Shown one piece after another: positions 25,515 to 34,371 of a stretch of DNA of 64,000 nucleotides; positions within the stretch are counted from its first letter, which is position 1; each line of letters opens with the position of its first letter. The notes under the pieces were generated by a model, which was not told the origin of the DNA, ran no database searches, and saw nothing but the letters and a program-made list of their open reading frames with translations. The position numbers and the translations under genes are program-made. Source of the stretch: JAEUOS01 sp040382235 (lineage in GTDB: Bacteria > Pseudomonadota > Gammaproteobacteria > Burkholderiales > JAEUOS01). The stretch spans positions 1 through 64,000 of the forward strand of contig JBEIFV010000011.1 in assembly GCA_040382235.1 (NCBI GenBank), read 5' to 3'.

Positions 25515-26708
25515 ATGCTTTCTCCGCAAAAAATCAAAGCCCAGTTCCAGTGGGACGACCCGCTGTTGCTCGATCACCAGTTGAGCGAGGACGAGCGCAT
25601 GGTGCGTGACGCCGCCAACGACTACTGCCAGTCGAAACTCGCGCCGCGCATTCTCGAAGCTTTCCGACATGAAAAGACCGACCCGGCGATTTTTCGCGAA
25701 ATGGGCGAAATCGGACTCTTGGGGCCGACCATCCCGACCGAATACGGCGGCCCCGGCCTGAACTATGTAGCCTATGGCCTGATCGCGCGCGAAGTCGAGC
25801 GCGTTGACTCCGGTTACCGCTCGATGATGAGCGTGCAGTCGTCGCTGGTGATGCTGCCGATTTTCGAGTTCGGATCCGAAGCGCAACGGCAAAAATACCT
25901 GCCGAAGCTGGCCAGCGGCGAGTGGATCGGCTGTTTCGGCCTGACCGAACCCAATCACGGCTCCGACCCGGGTTCGATGATCACCCGTGCCAAGAGCGTT
26001 CCCGGCGGTTTTTCGGTGACCGGCGCGAAGATGTGGATCTCCAACTCGCCTTTCGCCGATGTGTTCGTGGTGTGGGCCAAGAACGACGAAGGCCGCATTC
26101 GCGGCTTCATCCTGGAAACAGGCATGAAGGGCCTCTCGGCGCCGGCAATCCACGGCAAGTTCGGCTTGCGCGCCTCGCTTACCGGCGAAATCGTGATGGA
26201 CGAAGTGTTCGTGCCGGCGGAGAACGAATTGCCGAACGTGGAGGGTTTGAAGGGCCCGTTCACCTGCCTCAATTCGGCACGCTACGGCATCGCCTGGGGG
26301 GCCCTGGGTGCGGCTGAAGACTGCTGGCACCGCGCGCGTCAATATGTGCTCGACCGCAAGCAGTTCGGCCGGCCGTTGGCAGCAAATCAACTGATCCAGA
26401 AAAAGCTGGCCGACATGCAGACCGAGATTACCTTGGGGCTACAGGGCTGCATGCGCCTGGGCCGCATGAAGGATGAAGGCAGCGCGGCGCCGGAAATCAC
26501 CTCGATCATGAAGCGCAATTCATGCGGCAAGTCGCTCGATATCGCGCGCGTCGCGCGCGACATGCTGGGCGGCAACGGCATCTCGGACGAATACGGCATC
26601 ATCCGCCACATGGTGAACCTGGAAGTGGTCAACACCTATGAGGGCACGCATGACATTCATGCGCTGATCCTCGGGCGTGCGATGACAGGGATTCAGGCGT
26701 TTCAATAG
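25515..26708 (+). CDS. Glutaryl-CoA dehydrogenase-like acyl-CoA dehydrogenase
   Basis: 397-residue FAD-dependent acyl-CoA dehydrogenase with the GCDH-type N terminus (FQWDDPLLLDHQLSEDE). It has IGCFGLTEPNHGSDPGSM for FAD/substrate binding and a catalytic glutamate in NTYEGTHDIHALILGR. GCDH oxidises and decarboxylates glutaryl-CoA to crotonyl-CoA at the end of benzoyl-CoA-type and lysine degradation. The substrate is from family similarity. A TATAAT stands at 25471-25476 in the 88-base gap before it, so it can be transcribed apart from the RidA gene. Confidence 0.9.
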   Translation: MLSPQKIKAQFQWDDPLLLDHQLSEDERMVRDAANDYCQSKLAPRILEAFRHEKTDPAIFREMGEIGLLGPTIPTEYGGPGLNYVAYGLIAREVERVDSGYRSMMSVQSSLVMLPIFEFGSEAQRQKYLPKLASGEWIGCFGLTEPNHGSDPGSMITRAKSVPGGFSVTGAKMWISNSPFADVFVVWAKNDEGRIRGFILETGMKGLSAPAIHGKFGLRASLTGEIVMDEVFVPAENELPNVEGLKGPFTCLNSARYGIAWGALGAAEDCWHRARQYVLDRKQFGRPLAANQLIQKKLADMQTEITLGLQGCMRLGRMKDEGSAAPEITSIMKRNSCGKSLDIARVARDMLGGNGISDEYGIIRHMVNLEVVNTYEGTHDIHALILGRAMTGIQAFQ

Positions 26709-26876
26709 GCAGGCAGCCGCAACCGCTCCGCGGCCATCCGAAATGTGATTCGACCGGCGCAGGTGGGGGTTTGCCGCCATGCAGTGCCGTATTTCACGCG
26801 CCGCGCCGGCCAGGCAGGACAAACCGGGAACCGAGGGCGCAAAGTGATCGCGGGCGCCCTGGTCTGAAGCGCATTC

Positions 26877-27872
26877 TCACTCCAGCTTCAAGCCGATCGC
26901 CTTGATCAGAGCCCCCCAGCTACGCGCTTCTTCCGGCAGCCCGGCGGCGAACTCCGCCGGCTGCGAGCCCACCGGAATCAGGCCGGATTCACGCAAACGC
27001 TTTTGCGCTTCAGGGGCGGTGAGCGCGGCTCGAAACTCCGTCGCCATGCGTGCAATCACCGCCTCCGGCGTGCCGCGCGGTGCGACCAAGCCCCACCAAC
27101 TGCGCGGCATCTCGCGCTGCAATGCCGGATAGCCCGCCTCGGCGAAAGTCGGCACCTCGGGTAGCCCGTCGATCCGCTGGCTGGCGGCCACCGCCAGCGG
27201 GCGCACCATGCCGGCTGTGATCTGCGGGCGCAACGACGCATAGGCGATCAGCATGAACTGCACCTCGTTGGCGATCAGCGCAGTGGCCGCCGCATTGCCG
27301 CCCTTGTAGGGCACGTGCAGCACATTCAAGCCAGCCGCACGCGCCAGTAGTTCGGCCGCCAGGTGCGGCGGCGTGGCCGCGCCCGGTGAAGCGTAATTGA
27401 CGCGGCCGGGATTGGCGCGGGCGTTATCGAAAAATTCGCGCAAGGATGTCACCGGATGCTTGGCGCTGACCGACAACACCAGCGGCACGTCCACCAGCAT
27501 GGTCACCGGCGCGAAGTCCTTCAAGGGGTCGAACGGCATGCTGGCGAACAGGAACTGATTGATCACCATCGTGTTCGACGGCGCCACCGCGAAGGTGTAG
27601 CCGTCGGGGGGCGATTGCTGCAGCGCCTGCATGCCGACATTGCCGCCGGCACCCGGCCGGTAATCCACCACGATGCGCTGGCCCAGACGCGCTTCTACCA
27701 CTGGCCGAGTGACCGTGATCACGGTATCGACCAGACCACCCTGCCCGAATGGCACGATGAAGCGAATCGGCTTGGCCGGCCATTCCTGCGCTTGCGCGGC
27801 GACGCTTGCAAACATCAGGCTGGCGCAGGCCAGCGCCATCGTGAGCATGCGTTCGAGTAGTTTCGGCATCAC
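26877..27872 (-). CDS. Tripartite tricarboxylate transporter substrate receptor (Bug family)
   Basis: Periplasmic receptor of 331 residues with a signal peptide (ALACASLMFASVAAQAQ) followed by WPAKPIRFIVPFGQGGLVDT, PGAGGNVGMQAL and PPDGYTF, which are the typical Bug motifs. These bind small carboxylates, but the ligand is unknown and no TctB/TctA membrane genes lie nearby. It lies 15 bases after the first metallo-hydrolase gene on the same strand and may belong to that operon. Bug receptors are greatly expanded in several Betaproteobacteria. Confidence 0.9.
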   Translation of the reverse strand: MMPKLLERMLTMALACASLMFASVAAQAQEWPAKPIRFIVPFGQGGLVDTVITVTRPVVEARLGQRIVVDYRPGAGGNVGMQALQQSPPDGYTFAVAPSNTMVINQFLFASMPFDPLKDFAPVTMLVDVPLVLSVSAKHPVTSLREFFDNARANPGRVNYASPGAATPPHLAAELLARAAGLNVLHVPYKGGNAAATALIANEVQFMLIAYASLRPQITAGMVRPLAVAASQRIDGLPEVPTFAEAGYPALQREMPRSWWGLVAPRGTPEAVIARMATEFRAALTAPEAQKRLRESGLIPVGSQPAEFAAGLPEEARSWGALIKAIGLKLE

Positions 27873-27887
27873 TTCCTCCTTATCGCA

Positions 27888-28949
27888 TCAGAACTTCGGG
27901 AATATCTGGCGCTCGGCCAGCCACGGCGACATTTTCATGCGCGGGTTGCGCGGCGCGTCGCGGAACGCCTGGTGGAATTCCTTGTTGGGCCAGGTATGGG
28001 TGGAGGTCTGCGCCATGCGCGTGACAATCTGCTCGCGGGTGACGTTGAAGGTCATGAAATCCTTGGCCAGGGCCAGCGGCCCCTGGTAGTGCTGCCGCAC
28101 CGCCGCCTCGCAGCCGGGCGCTGTGTCGTAATCGTTATAGAAGTGAAAACCCACCGCCAGACGCGGCGCGCACAATTCGAACACGCGTCCGGTCTCGGCC
28201 GGGTCGGAATGCGCCATGGTGCAGATACCACGCGCGCTTTTCTCGTCATACCCTGCCTTGTCCATCATCACCTCGACGCGGTCGAAGGTTTCATGGATCA
28301 GCACATCGACCCCCTTGGCGTTGTCGACCATGAAGTGGCTGGGGGTGGTGTCACCGGAATAGACCATCGACAGTCCGTTCCATTCCAGCTTCAGGCTGAC
28401 CGGCCCGTCATAGATGTGCACCGCCGGAAAGCTGGTGATTTTCACGCCATTGCGCTCGTAGATCACATGCGTCTGCGCGTAATCGAATTCATGCACGTCG
28501 ATCTTCGACCCGGCCGCCGGCAGGTACCCCTGGCGCGTGTCTTCATCCCAGCGATAGGAGCGGCGCTGATGCTCGACGAACCAGGCCATGCCGTACTCGG
28601 GGATCGGCCCCGACGGTCCGTACACCTGCAGCGGATGCAGGCAACCGCCCGACCAGCTGCCCTGGCGAATCTGCATGAAGTCGCCGACATGGTCGGTATG
28701 CAGGTGGGTGGCGAAGTAGGCGGTGATGGCCGTATAGGGAATCTCCAGGCCGGTGAAATTCATCTGCGTGCCGAAGCCGAAATCGAACATGAACTTGTCG
28801 CCATTGCCCAATTCGATCAGCCAGCCGGCATTGGCCTGCGCGCGCCGCAGGTACGGCCGCCCGGTGCCGAGCGCGACGATGCGCATTTCGTCCGCACCCA
28901 GCGCTTCGGTGTTGGGAAAGTAGTGCTCGCGATAGCTGCGTTGTGTCAC
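27888..28949 (-). CDS. MBL-fold metallo-hydrolase, copy 1
   Basis: 353-residue metallo-beta-lactamase-fold protein with the metal site THLHTDHVGDF, further ligands in YSGDTTPS and HETFD, and a C-terminal HFYNDYDT segment. The ending QIFPKF is the same as in the next gene, and the two proteins are closely similar over their whole length (HYFPNTE, LGTGRP, NAGWLIELGNGDKFMFDFGFGTQM). The substrate is unknown; database names for close relatives (for example GntH of guanitoxin synthesis) should not be taken as function. It lies between its paralogue and the Bug receptor. Confidence 0.85.
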   Translation of the reverse strand: MTQRSYREHYFPNTEALGADEMRIVALGTGRPYLRRAQANAGWLIELGNGDKFMFDFGFGTQMNFTGLEIPYTAITAYFATHLHTDHVGDFMQIRQGSWSGGCLHPLQVYGPSGPIPEYGMAWFVEHQRRSYRWDEDTRQGYLPAAGSKIDVHEFDYAQTHVIYERNGVKITSFPAVHIYDGPVSLKLEWNGLSMVYSGDTTPSHFMVDNAKGVDVLIHETFDRVEVMMDKAGYDEKSARGICTMAHSDPAETGRVFELCAPRLAVGFHFYNDYDTAPGCEAAVRQHYQGPLALAKDFMTFNVTREQIVTRMAQTSTHTWPNKEFHQAFRDAPRNPRMKMSPWLAERQIFPKF

Positions 28950-28963
28950 GGGATGCTCCTTGT

Positions 28964-30013
28964 CTAGAACTTCGGGAAAATCTGCCGGTCCGCCAGCCAG
29001 CGCGACATCTGCATGCGCTCCTCACGCACGGCGCTGCGGAACTCCTCGTGATGCTCCTTGTTCGGCCACACGCTGTCGGCCGTCACGGTCATGCGCGTGC
29101 GGATCGCCTCGCGCGTGACGTTGAACACCATCAGGTCCTTTGCCAGCGCCAGCGGGCCCTGGTAGCAGGTACGGATCCGCCGTTCCATCTCGGCGGCGGT
29201 ATCGAAATCGTTGAAAAAATGGAACGCCACCGCCAGCCGCGGCGCGCACAACTCGAACACCCGCGCCGCCTCGGCCGGGTCGGAATGGGCGATGGTGCCG
29301 ATACCGCGCGCGGTGCGCTCGTCGTAGCCCGAGCGCTCCATCAGTTGCGGCACGGTATTGAAGGTTTCATGCACCAGCACGTCGACCCCGGTGGCGTTTT
29401 CCGGCATGAAATAGCTGGGCGTGGTGTCGCCCGAATAAACGAACGACAGGCCGTTCCAGTCCAGCCGCAGGCTGACCGGCCCGTCGTAGATATGCACCGC
29501 GGGAAAACTGGTGATCTTGACGCCGTTGCGTTCGTACACCACATGGGTCTTGGCGTAGTCGAATTCATGCACATTGATCTTGGCGCCGATGGCGGGCAGA
29601 AAGCCGACCCGCGTGTCGGTGTCCCAGGCATAGGACTCCATCTGCTTTTCAACAAAATGCGCGAAGCCGTATTTCTTCTGCGGCCCCGATGGCCCGTAGA
29701 CCTCCAGCGGCACGGTGCGCCCGCCGGCCCAGCTGCCGATCCAGATCTGCGCGAAGTCGCCGACGTGATCGGTATGCAGGTGGGTAGTGAAGTAGGCGGT
29801 CATGTCCTGGTACGGAATCTCCAGCGCGCCAAAGCGCATCTGTGTGCCGAAGCCGAAATCGAACATGAACTTGTCGCCGTTGCCCAGTTCGATCAGCCAG
29901 CCCGCGTTGGCCTGCGAGGGCCGCAGGAACGGCCGGCCGGTACCGAGCGCGATGATGCGCATCTCGTTCGCGCCCAGGGGCTCGGTATTGGGGAAGTAAT
30001 GGTCGCGGGGCAT
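28964..30013 (-). CDS. MBL-fold metallo-hydrolase, copy 2
   Basis: 349-residue paralogue of the preceding gene, in tandem with 14 bases between them. It keeps THLHTDHVGDF, YSGDTTPSYF and HETFNT, so both copies should bind two metal ions. It starts MPRDHYFPNTEPLG. The divergences between the two are spread over the length, so the duplication is not recent. The first gene of this minus-strand unit, it faces the broken LysR gene across about 113 bases that should hold its promoter. Confidence 0.85.
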   Translation of the reverse strand: MPRDHYFPNTEPLGANEMRIIALGTGRPFLRPSQANAGWLIELGNGDKFMFDFGFGTQMRFGALEIPYQDMTAYFTTHLHTDHVGDFAQIWIGSWAGGRTVPLEVYGPSGPQKKYGFAHFVEKQMESYAWDTDTRVGFLPAIGAKINVHEFDYAKTHVVYERNGVKITSFPAVHIYDGPVSLRLDWNGLSFVYSGDTTPSYFMPENATGVDVLVHETFNTVPQLMERSGYDERTARGIGTIAHSDPAEAARVFELCAPRLAVAFHFFNDFDTAAEMERRIRTCYQGPLALAKDLMVFNVTREAIRTRMTVTADSVWPNKEHHEEFRSAVREERMQMSRWLADRQIFPKF

Positions 30014-30126
30014 GCGGGCGATACTCCTTACGTGGGATCAGTCGGCACAGGGAAAGAATCGATCCTAACGCCGGCCAGCGATGCGCATCCAATCCTCTTT
30101 TGGCATAAGGTGATATTGTTTTCGGC

Positions 30127-31154
30127 ATGACACCATCGAACCGGCACCGCCCGGCCGTGAAGCCACGCGGCACCGAAGTCCCGCTCGCCGCACGCGTCAA
30201 GATGCGCCAGTTGGCGCTGGCCACCGCGATCGGCGAAACCCGCAACCTGCGCCTGGCCGCACAGCGGCTCGGCACAACACAGCCCGCTGCCACGCGACTG
30301 CTGCAGGACCTCGAATGGGCGCTGGGCGCCAGGCTCTTCGAGCGCTCGCCGCGTGGCATGACGCCCACAGCGGAAGGTGCCGCGGCGCTGGCCCACATGG
30401 CGCGCGCCTTGAACGACATCGACGCCATCCGCACCGAGCTCGACGCGCTCGGTGCCGGCGCCAGCGGGCGCGTGCGGGTTGGCGTGCTGGGCTCGATCGC
30501 CACACTGATCCTGCCGCGCAGCATCTCGCGCCTGAAGGCCTTAGCGCCGCACACGACCGTCGAGATCACCGAGGGCACGCACGACGTGCTGGTCGCCGGC
30601 TTGCGCTTGGGTGAACTCGACGCCGTGCTCGGACGCACCTTGACCGATGTACGCGCCGCCGATTTGCGCTTCGAGCTCTTGCTCGAGGAGCGCTTTGCCG
30701 TTGTCACCGGCGTCGGTCAGCGCGGCTGGCGCAGCCGGCGCAGCCTGCAACGATGGTGGATGCGCCGTGGATCCTGCCACCCCAAGGCGTTCCGGCACGC
30801 CAGCGCCTGGACGCGGCGTTCCTTGCCGCCGCCGGACGCGTACCGCGCGACGTGATCGAATCGGCGTCGCTCCTGGTGAACCAGCAGTTGCTGGACGAAG
30901 GCGGGCGCTTTGCGCTGATGCCCGAGCATGTGGCAACCCACTACGCACGCCGCGGCCTGGTGGCCCCCGTTGCCTGCGACCTGCCGGACATCCACGGGCC
31001 GCTGGCGCTGGTGACCTTAAGCGAACGGCGCCTGCTGCCGGCGGCAGCGAGCTTTCTCGACGGCCTGCGGCAAGTGGTGTCGGAAATGCGTCTGCCCGCG
31101 CCTGCTGCCGGCATCAAGCGCCGGACGGCGTCAATTCCTGAGCGCTCCGCTTGA
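30127..31154 (+). pseudogene. LysR-family regulator, frameshifted
   Basis: The first frame gives the winged helix-turn-helix (RNLRLAAQRLGTTQPAATRLLQDLE) and the start of the effector domain up to RFAVVTGVG near 30715. The remainder (MVDAPWILPP... to LPAAASFLDGLRQVV) continues in another frame to the stop at 31152-31154. A single-base indel near 30713-30720 rejoins them. The gene is divergent from the tandem MBL genes, so it would have been their regulator. Its end overlaps the end of the next LysR gene by 41 bases. Either a recent pseudogene or a base-calling error. Confidence 0.75.
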
Positions 31155-32052
31155 GGGCTTCGATCAGCAAGCGCGCCGCCGGGCTCAATGACCCGCGCCG
31201 GCGCCGCGTGATGCCGACCCGGCGTACCCACTGGCTGCCGCTGACGTTGAGCGCCACCAGTTGCCCGGCATCTTCCTCCCACCAGATCAGTTCGCGCGGA
31301 ATGAAGGTGAGCATGTCGCTTTGCATCACCACCGCCTTCATCAGCACCGTCGAGGTGCTTTCGATCAGCGGCTCGGGCGGCTCCAGCTCGTGGGCGCGAA
31401 ACAGGTCGTCAAAGGCGACGCGCTCCAGCTCGCGCCGGCGCGCAAGGATCCAGCTGTGGGCGAGCAAATCCGCCGGTGCGACAGTGCGCCGCTTGGCCAG
31501 CGGATGGCCGCTGCGCGCCACCACGGCGCCGGCCTCGTTGAATAGCTGGTCATGCATAAGATCGGCATCGGTGGCGCGCGCCGGCACCGATGACAACGCG
31601 AAATCGACCTCGCCGTTCTTGACCAAGGGCATCAGCGACTCGTTGAGACCATACAGCACGCTTACCTTAAGCGCGGGGTGAGTGCGCAACATGGCGAGCA
31701 AGGCCTGCGGCAGCAGGCGCGTCGCTTCGGTCGGCCCGCAGCCCACCAGCACGTGACCACGCGTGGCGCCCTTGAGAGCGTCGATTTCGCCCACCGCATT
31801 GCGCAACTCGGCCTCGATCACACTGCCGTGGGCCACCAGCGCTTCGCCGTAAGGTGTGGGCGTGACACCGAAGCGTCCGCGCTCCAGCAGCCGCACGCCC
31901 AGCGATTTCTCCAGCGCCTTGACGCTCTTGGACAAGGCCGGCTGCGAGATTTCCAGTTCGGCCGCAGCCTCGGTCATGTTGCCGTGACGCACTGCCGCCA
32001 GAAAAAGCTGAATCCTTCGGTAATCCATAACCAATGGTAATGGAAATGGCAT
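31114..32052 (-). CDS. LysR-family transcriptional regulator
   Basis: 312-residue regulator. The N-terminal helix-turn-helix reads MTEAAAELEISQPALSKSVKALE, and the effector domain spans about residues 100-300. It is divergent from the Rieske dioxygenase operon with 93 bases between the starts, the classic position for a LysR activator of aromatic genes. A near-palindrome TAACCA-A-TGGTAA lies at its own start (about 32026-32040) and fits the T-N11-A type of LysR site. The inducer is unknown, presumably an aromatic acid. Confidence 0.88.
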   Translation of the reverse strand: MPFPLPLVMDYRRIQLFLAAVRHGNMTEAAAELEISQPALSKSVKALEKSLGVRLLERGRFGVTPTPYGEALVAHGSVIEAELRNAVGEIDALKGATRGHVLVGCGPTEATRLLPQALLAMLRTHPALKVSVLYGLNESLMPLVKNGEVDFALSSVPARATDADLMHDQLFNEAGAVVARSGHPLAKRRTVAPADLLAHSWILARRRELERVAFDDLFRAHELEPPEPLIESTSTVLMKAVVMQSDMLTFIPRELIWWEEDAGQLVALNVSGSQWVRRVGITRRRRGSLSPAARLLIEALKRSAQELTPSGA

Positions 32053-32145
32053 GCGTTGTTGTTGTAAGCGCGCGCCGGCGTTGCTATGGTGTGCACCTGC
32101 GCTGCGGCATCGCCCGCACTGTCATAGCCATCGCAAGGAGAACCG

Positions 32146-33447
32146 ATGCAAATCAGCCCGAGAAAAATGGTCGAACCCGACCGCGTTCATCGCCTGGCCT
32201 ATACAAGCCAGGAGGTTTTTGACCTGGAAATCAGCAATATCTTCGAAAAGGTCTGGGTGTATTGCGGCCACGAGTCGCAGGTGAAGAACGCCGGCGACTA
32301 TGCCACCCTGCAGATCGGCCGCCAGCCGATGGTCATGGTGCGCGGCCGCGATGGGCAGGTGCGCGTGCTCTACAACCGCTGCCCGCACCGCGGGGTGCAG
32401 CTGTGCGGCGGCTTGAAGGGCAACACCGGCAACAATTTTGTCTGTTCGTATCACGCCTGGAGCTTTCATCTGGACGGCAAGCTCGAAAGCATGCCTTTGC
32501 AGAAGGGCTACGACGGCACGCGCCTGACGCGCGACAACCCGGATAGCCATATGAAGGCGGCGCCACGGGTTGCTTCCTACCGCGGCTTCGTGTTTGCCAG
32601 CCTGGCCGGCGACGGCCCCTCGCTGCTCGAATTCCTGGGCGAAGCGAAGGTCGCCTTCGACGACATGTGCGACCGCTCGCCCGAAGGCCAAGTGGAAGTG
32701 GTGCCGGTGTGCCATCGGGTGATACAGCACTCGAACTGGAAATTCTTCATGGAAAACCAGCTCGACTCCCTGCACCCTTCAGTGACCCATCAATCCACCG
32801 GCGTGGCAGCCGGGCGCATCGAAAAGCAGTTCACGGCCAAGGGCGGCAAGGCGCCGCTGTATTACCACTACCTCTCGACCTTCGCCTCCTCGTTCGAGCA
32901 ATGGGATGGCGTGCAGACCATCAACTTCCCGCGCGGCCACGGCGTGCTCAAGGCCTACATGGGCCTGCGCCCGCAGGACCCGGATACCATGGCCTATGAG
33001 AAGCTGATGGAAAAGGCCTACGGCCGCGAGAAGATGGAGGAGTATCTGTCGCGCTCGATCCATCATGTGCTGGTGTACCCCTACCTGTCGGTGCAGTCAC
33101 CGCTGCAGCAGCTGCGCGTGCTGCGCCCGCTGGCGCCCAACAAGACGCTGTCGGAGATCTGGCATTTCCGCCTGAAAGGCGCACCCGAGGCGATCTACCG
33201 ACGCTCGCTCTGGTACTACAACCTGGTCAATTCGCCGGCCACCATGATCAACGCCGACGATCTGGAAAACTGGACCAAGGGCCAATGGGGCCTGGAATCG
33301 ACCGGCAGCGACTGGGTCAGCTTTCATCGCGAATTCGGGCGCGACACCATCGACAAGGGCGTGACCTACTCCAACAAAGGCACGTCCGAAGGCGTGATGC
33401 GCAGCCAGTTCAAGGCTTGGGTCGAGTACCTGGCGGAGGCGAAATAA
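32146..33447 (+). CDS. Rieske aromatic ring-hydroxylating dioxygenase, alpha subunit
   Basis: 433-residue catalytic subunit. The Rieske cluster ligands are C79/H81 and C100/H103 (RCPHRG and CSYHAW). The mononuclear iron ligands are D207, H210 and H215 in NQLDSLHPSVTH, with the partner aspartate near the C terminus. AAGGAGAACCG precedes the start. It is followed by the beta subunit with the stop and start overlapping (TAATG). No reductase or ferredoxin gene is adjacent, so electron donors must come from elsewhere. The substrate is unknown; hydroxybenzoates are likely from context. Confidence 0.92.
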   Translation: MQISPRKMVEPDRVHRLAYTSQEVFDLEISNIFEKVWVYCGHESQVKNAGDYATLQIGRQPMVMVRGRDGQVRVLYNRCPHRGVQLCGGLKGNTGNNFVCSYHAWSFHLDGKLESMPLQKGYDGTRLTRDNPDSHMKAAPRVASYRGFVFASLAGDGPSLLEFLGEAKVAFDDMCDRSPEGQVEVVPVCHRVIQHSNWKFFMENQLDSLHPSVTHQSTGVAAGRIEKQFTAKGGKAPLYYHYLSTFASSFEQWDGVQTINFPRGHGVLKAYMGLRPQDPDTMAYEKLMEKAYGREKMEEYLSRSIHHVLVYPYLSVQSPLQQLRVLRPLAPNKTLSEIWHFRLKGAPEAIYRRSLWYYNLVNSPATMINADDLENWTKGQWGLESTGSDWVSFHREFGRDTIDKGVTYSNKGTSEGVMRSQFKAWVEYLAEAK

Positions 33448-34175
33448 TGGCCAGCAGAAAACCGGCGGCGAAAGAAGCCGCAAGCAAAAGCGTGCGCAAG
33501 TCGAGTGTCAAGACGGTGGTTGCAGCCAAGACGACCGCAGCCCGGCACGCTCTCAACAAGGCGCTTACCGGCGACGTGGTGATTCGCGCCGGCGCCGCAA
33601 CGAAAAAAACCGGGGCGCAGTCGATCGCCCCGGACCATTCGCCGCGCGCCGCACCCAGCGCGGTAAGCGCGCCGCGCGCGCTCAAGGCCATCGCCGTGCG
33701 CGATGATCTCAAGGAACGCGTCGAGCAATTCCTGTACCGCCAATCGGAAATCCTCGACAACAAGTTGTGGCAGGACTACATAGACCTGTTCGCCGAAGAT
33801 GGGGTGTACTGGATGCCGGCGCTGCCGGAGCAGACCGAATGGGAAGGTTCAGCCTCGATCTTCGCCGAAGACAAGATGCTGATGGCCGTGCGCATGGGTC
33901 GCGTCACCCACCCCAACGCCTGGTCGCAGGCGCCGATGTGGGCCACCAACCACGTGATCGGCAACGTGGTCATCGAATCGGAAACGGCCAGGGAAGTGGT
34001 GGTGCGCTCGCGCTTTCACATGATGGAGCTGCGGCGCGACAGCGTGCGTCATTTCGGCGGTACCTATCGGCATACGCTGGTCAAGGCAGGGCGTGACTTG
34101 CGCATCAAATTGCAAAGGGTTGACCTGTTCAACGGCCAGGCACCGTTCGACTACGTGCTGCAGATCTGGGTATAG
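33447..34175 (+). CDS. Ring-hydroxylating dioxygenase beta subunit with basic N-terminal extension
   Basis: 242 residues, about 70-80 more than is normal. The C-terminal part (from about residue 85) is a standard beta subunit: VEQFLYRQSEILDNKLWQDY, DGVYWMPA, and a closing RVDLFNGQAPFDYVLQIWV. The first 80 residues are rich in Ala, Lys, Arg, Thr and Ser (for example KKTGAQS, KTVVAAKTTAAR), like bacterial histone H1-like tails. The start ATG overlaps the alpha stop, and no good internal ATG exists before the fold, so the extension is probably translated. Its role is unknown. Confidence 0.85.
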   Translation: MASRKPAAKEAASKSVRKSSVKTVVAAKTTAARHALNKALTGDVVIRAGAATKKTGAQSIAPDHSPRAAPSAVSAPRALKAIAVRDDLKERVEQFLYRQSEILDNKLWQDYIDLFAEDGVYWMPALPEQTEWEGSASIFAEDKMLMAVRMGRVTHPNAWSQAPMWATNHVIGNVVIESETAREVVVRSRFHMMELRRDSVRHFGGTYRHTLVKAGRDLRIKLQRVDLFNGQAPFDYVLQIWV

Positions 34176-34371
34176 GCGCGCTTCATTGTCGTGGTCCGCG
34201 CGATCAGGCATTCCGGTGGCCAGGGCGGTCGCTGCGGCGGTCGTACCCGGCGGCGCCTTCCGATGCACCGCGCTCATGGCACCGCGCCTCGCATGGCCCA
34301 TGTGCCGCCCGGCCGGCACGCTACACTACCTTGCTGCAGCATCCAACCATCAACGAAAAGGAGACAAGTTC

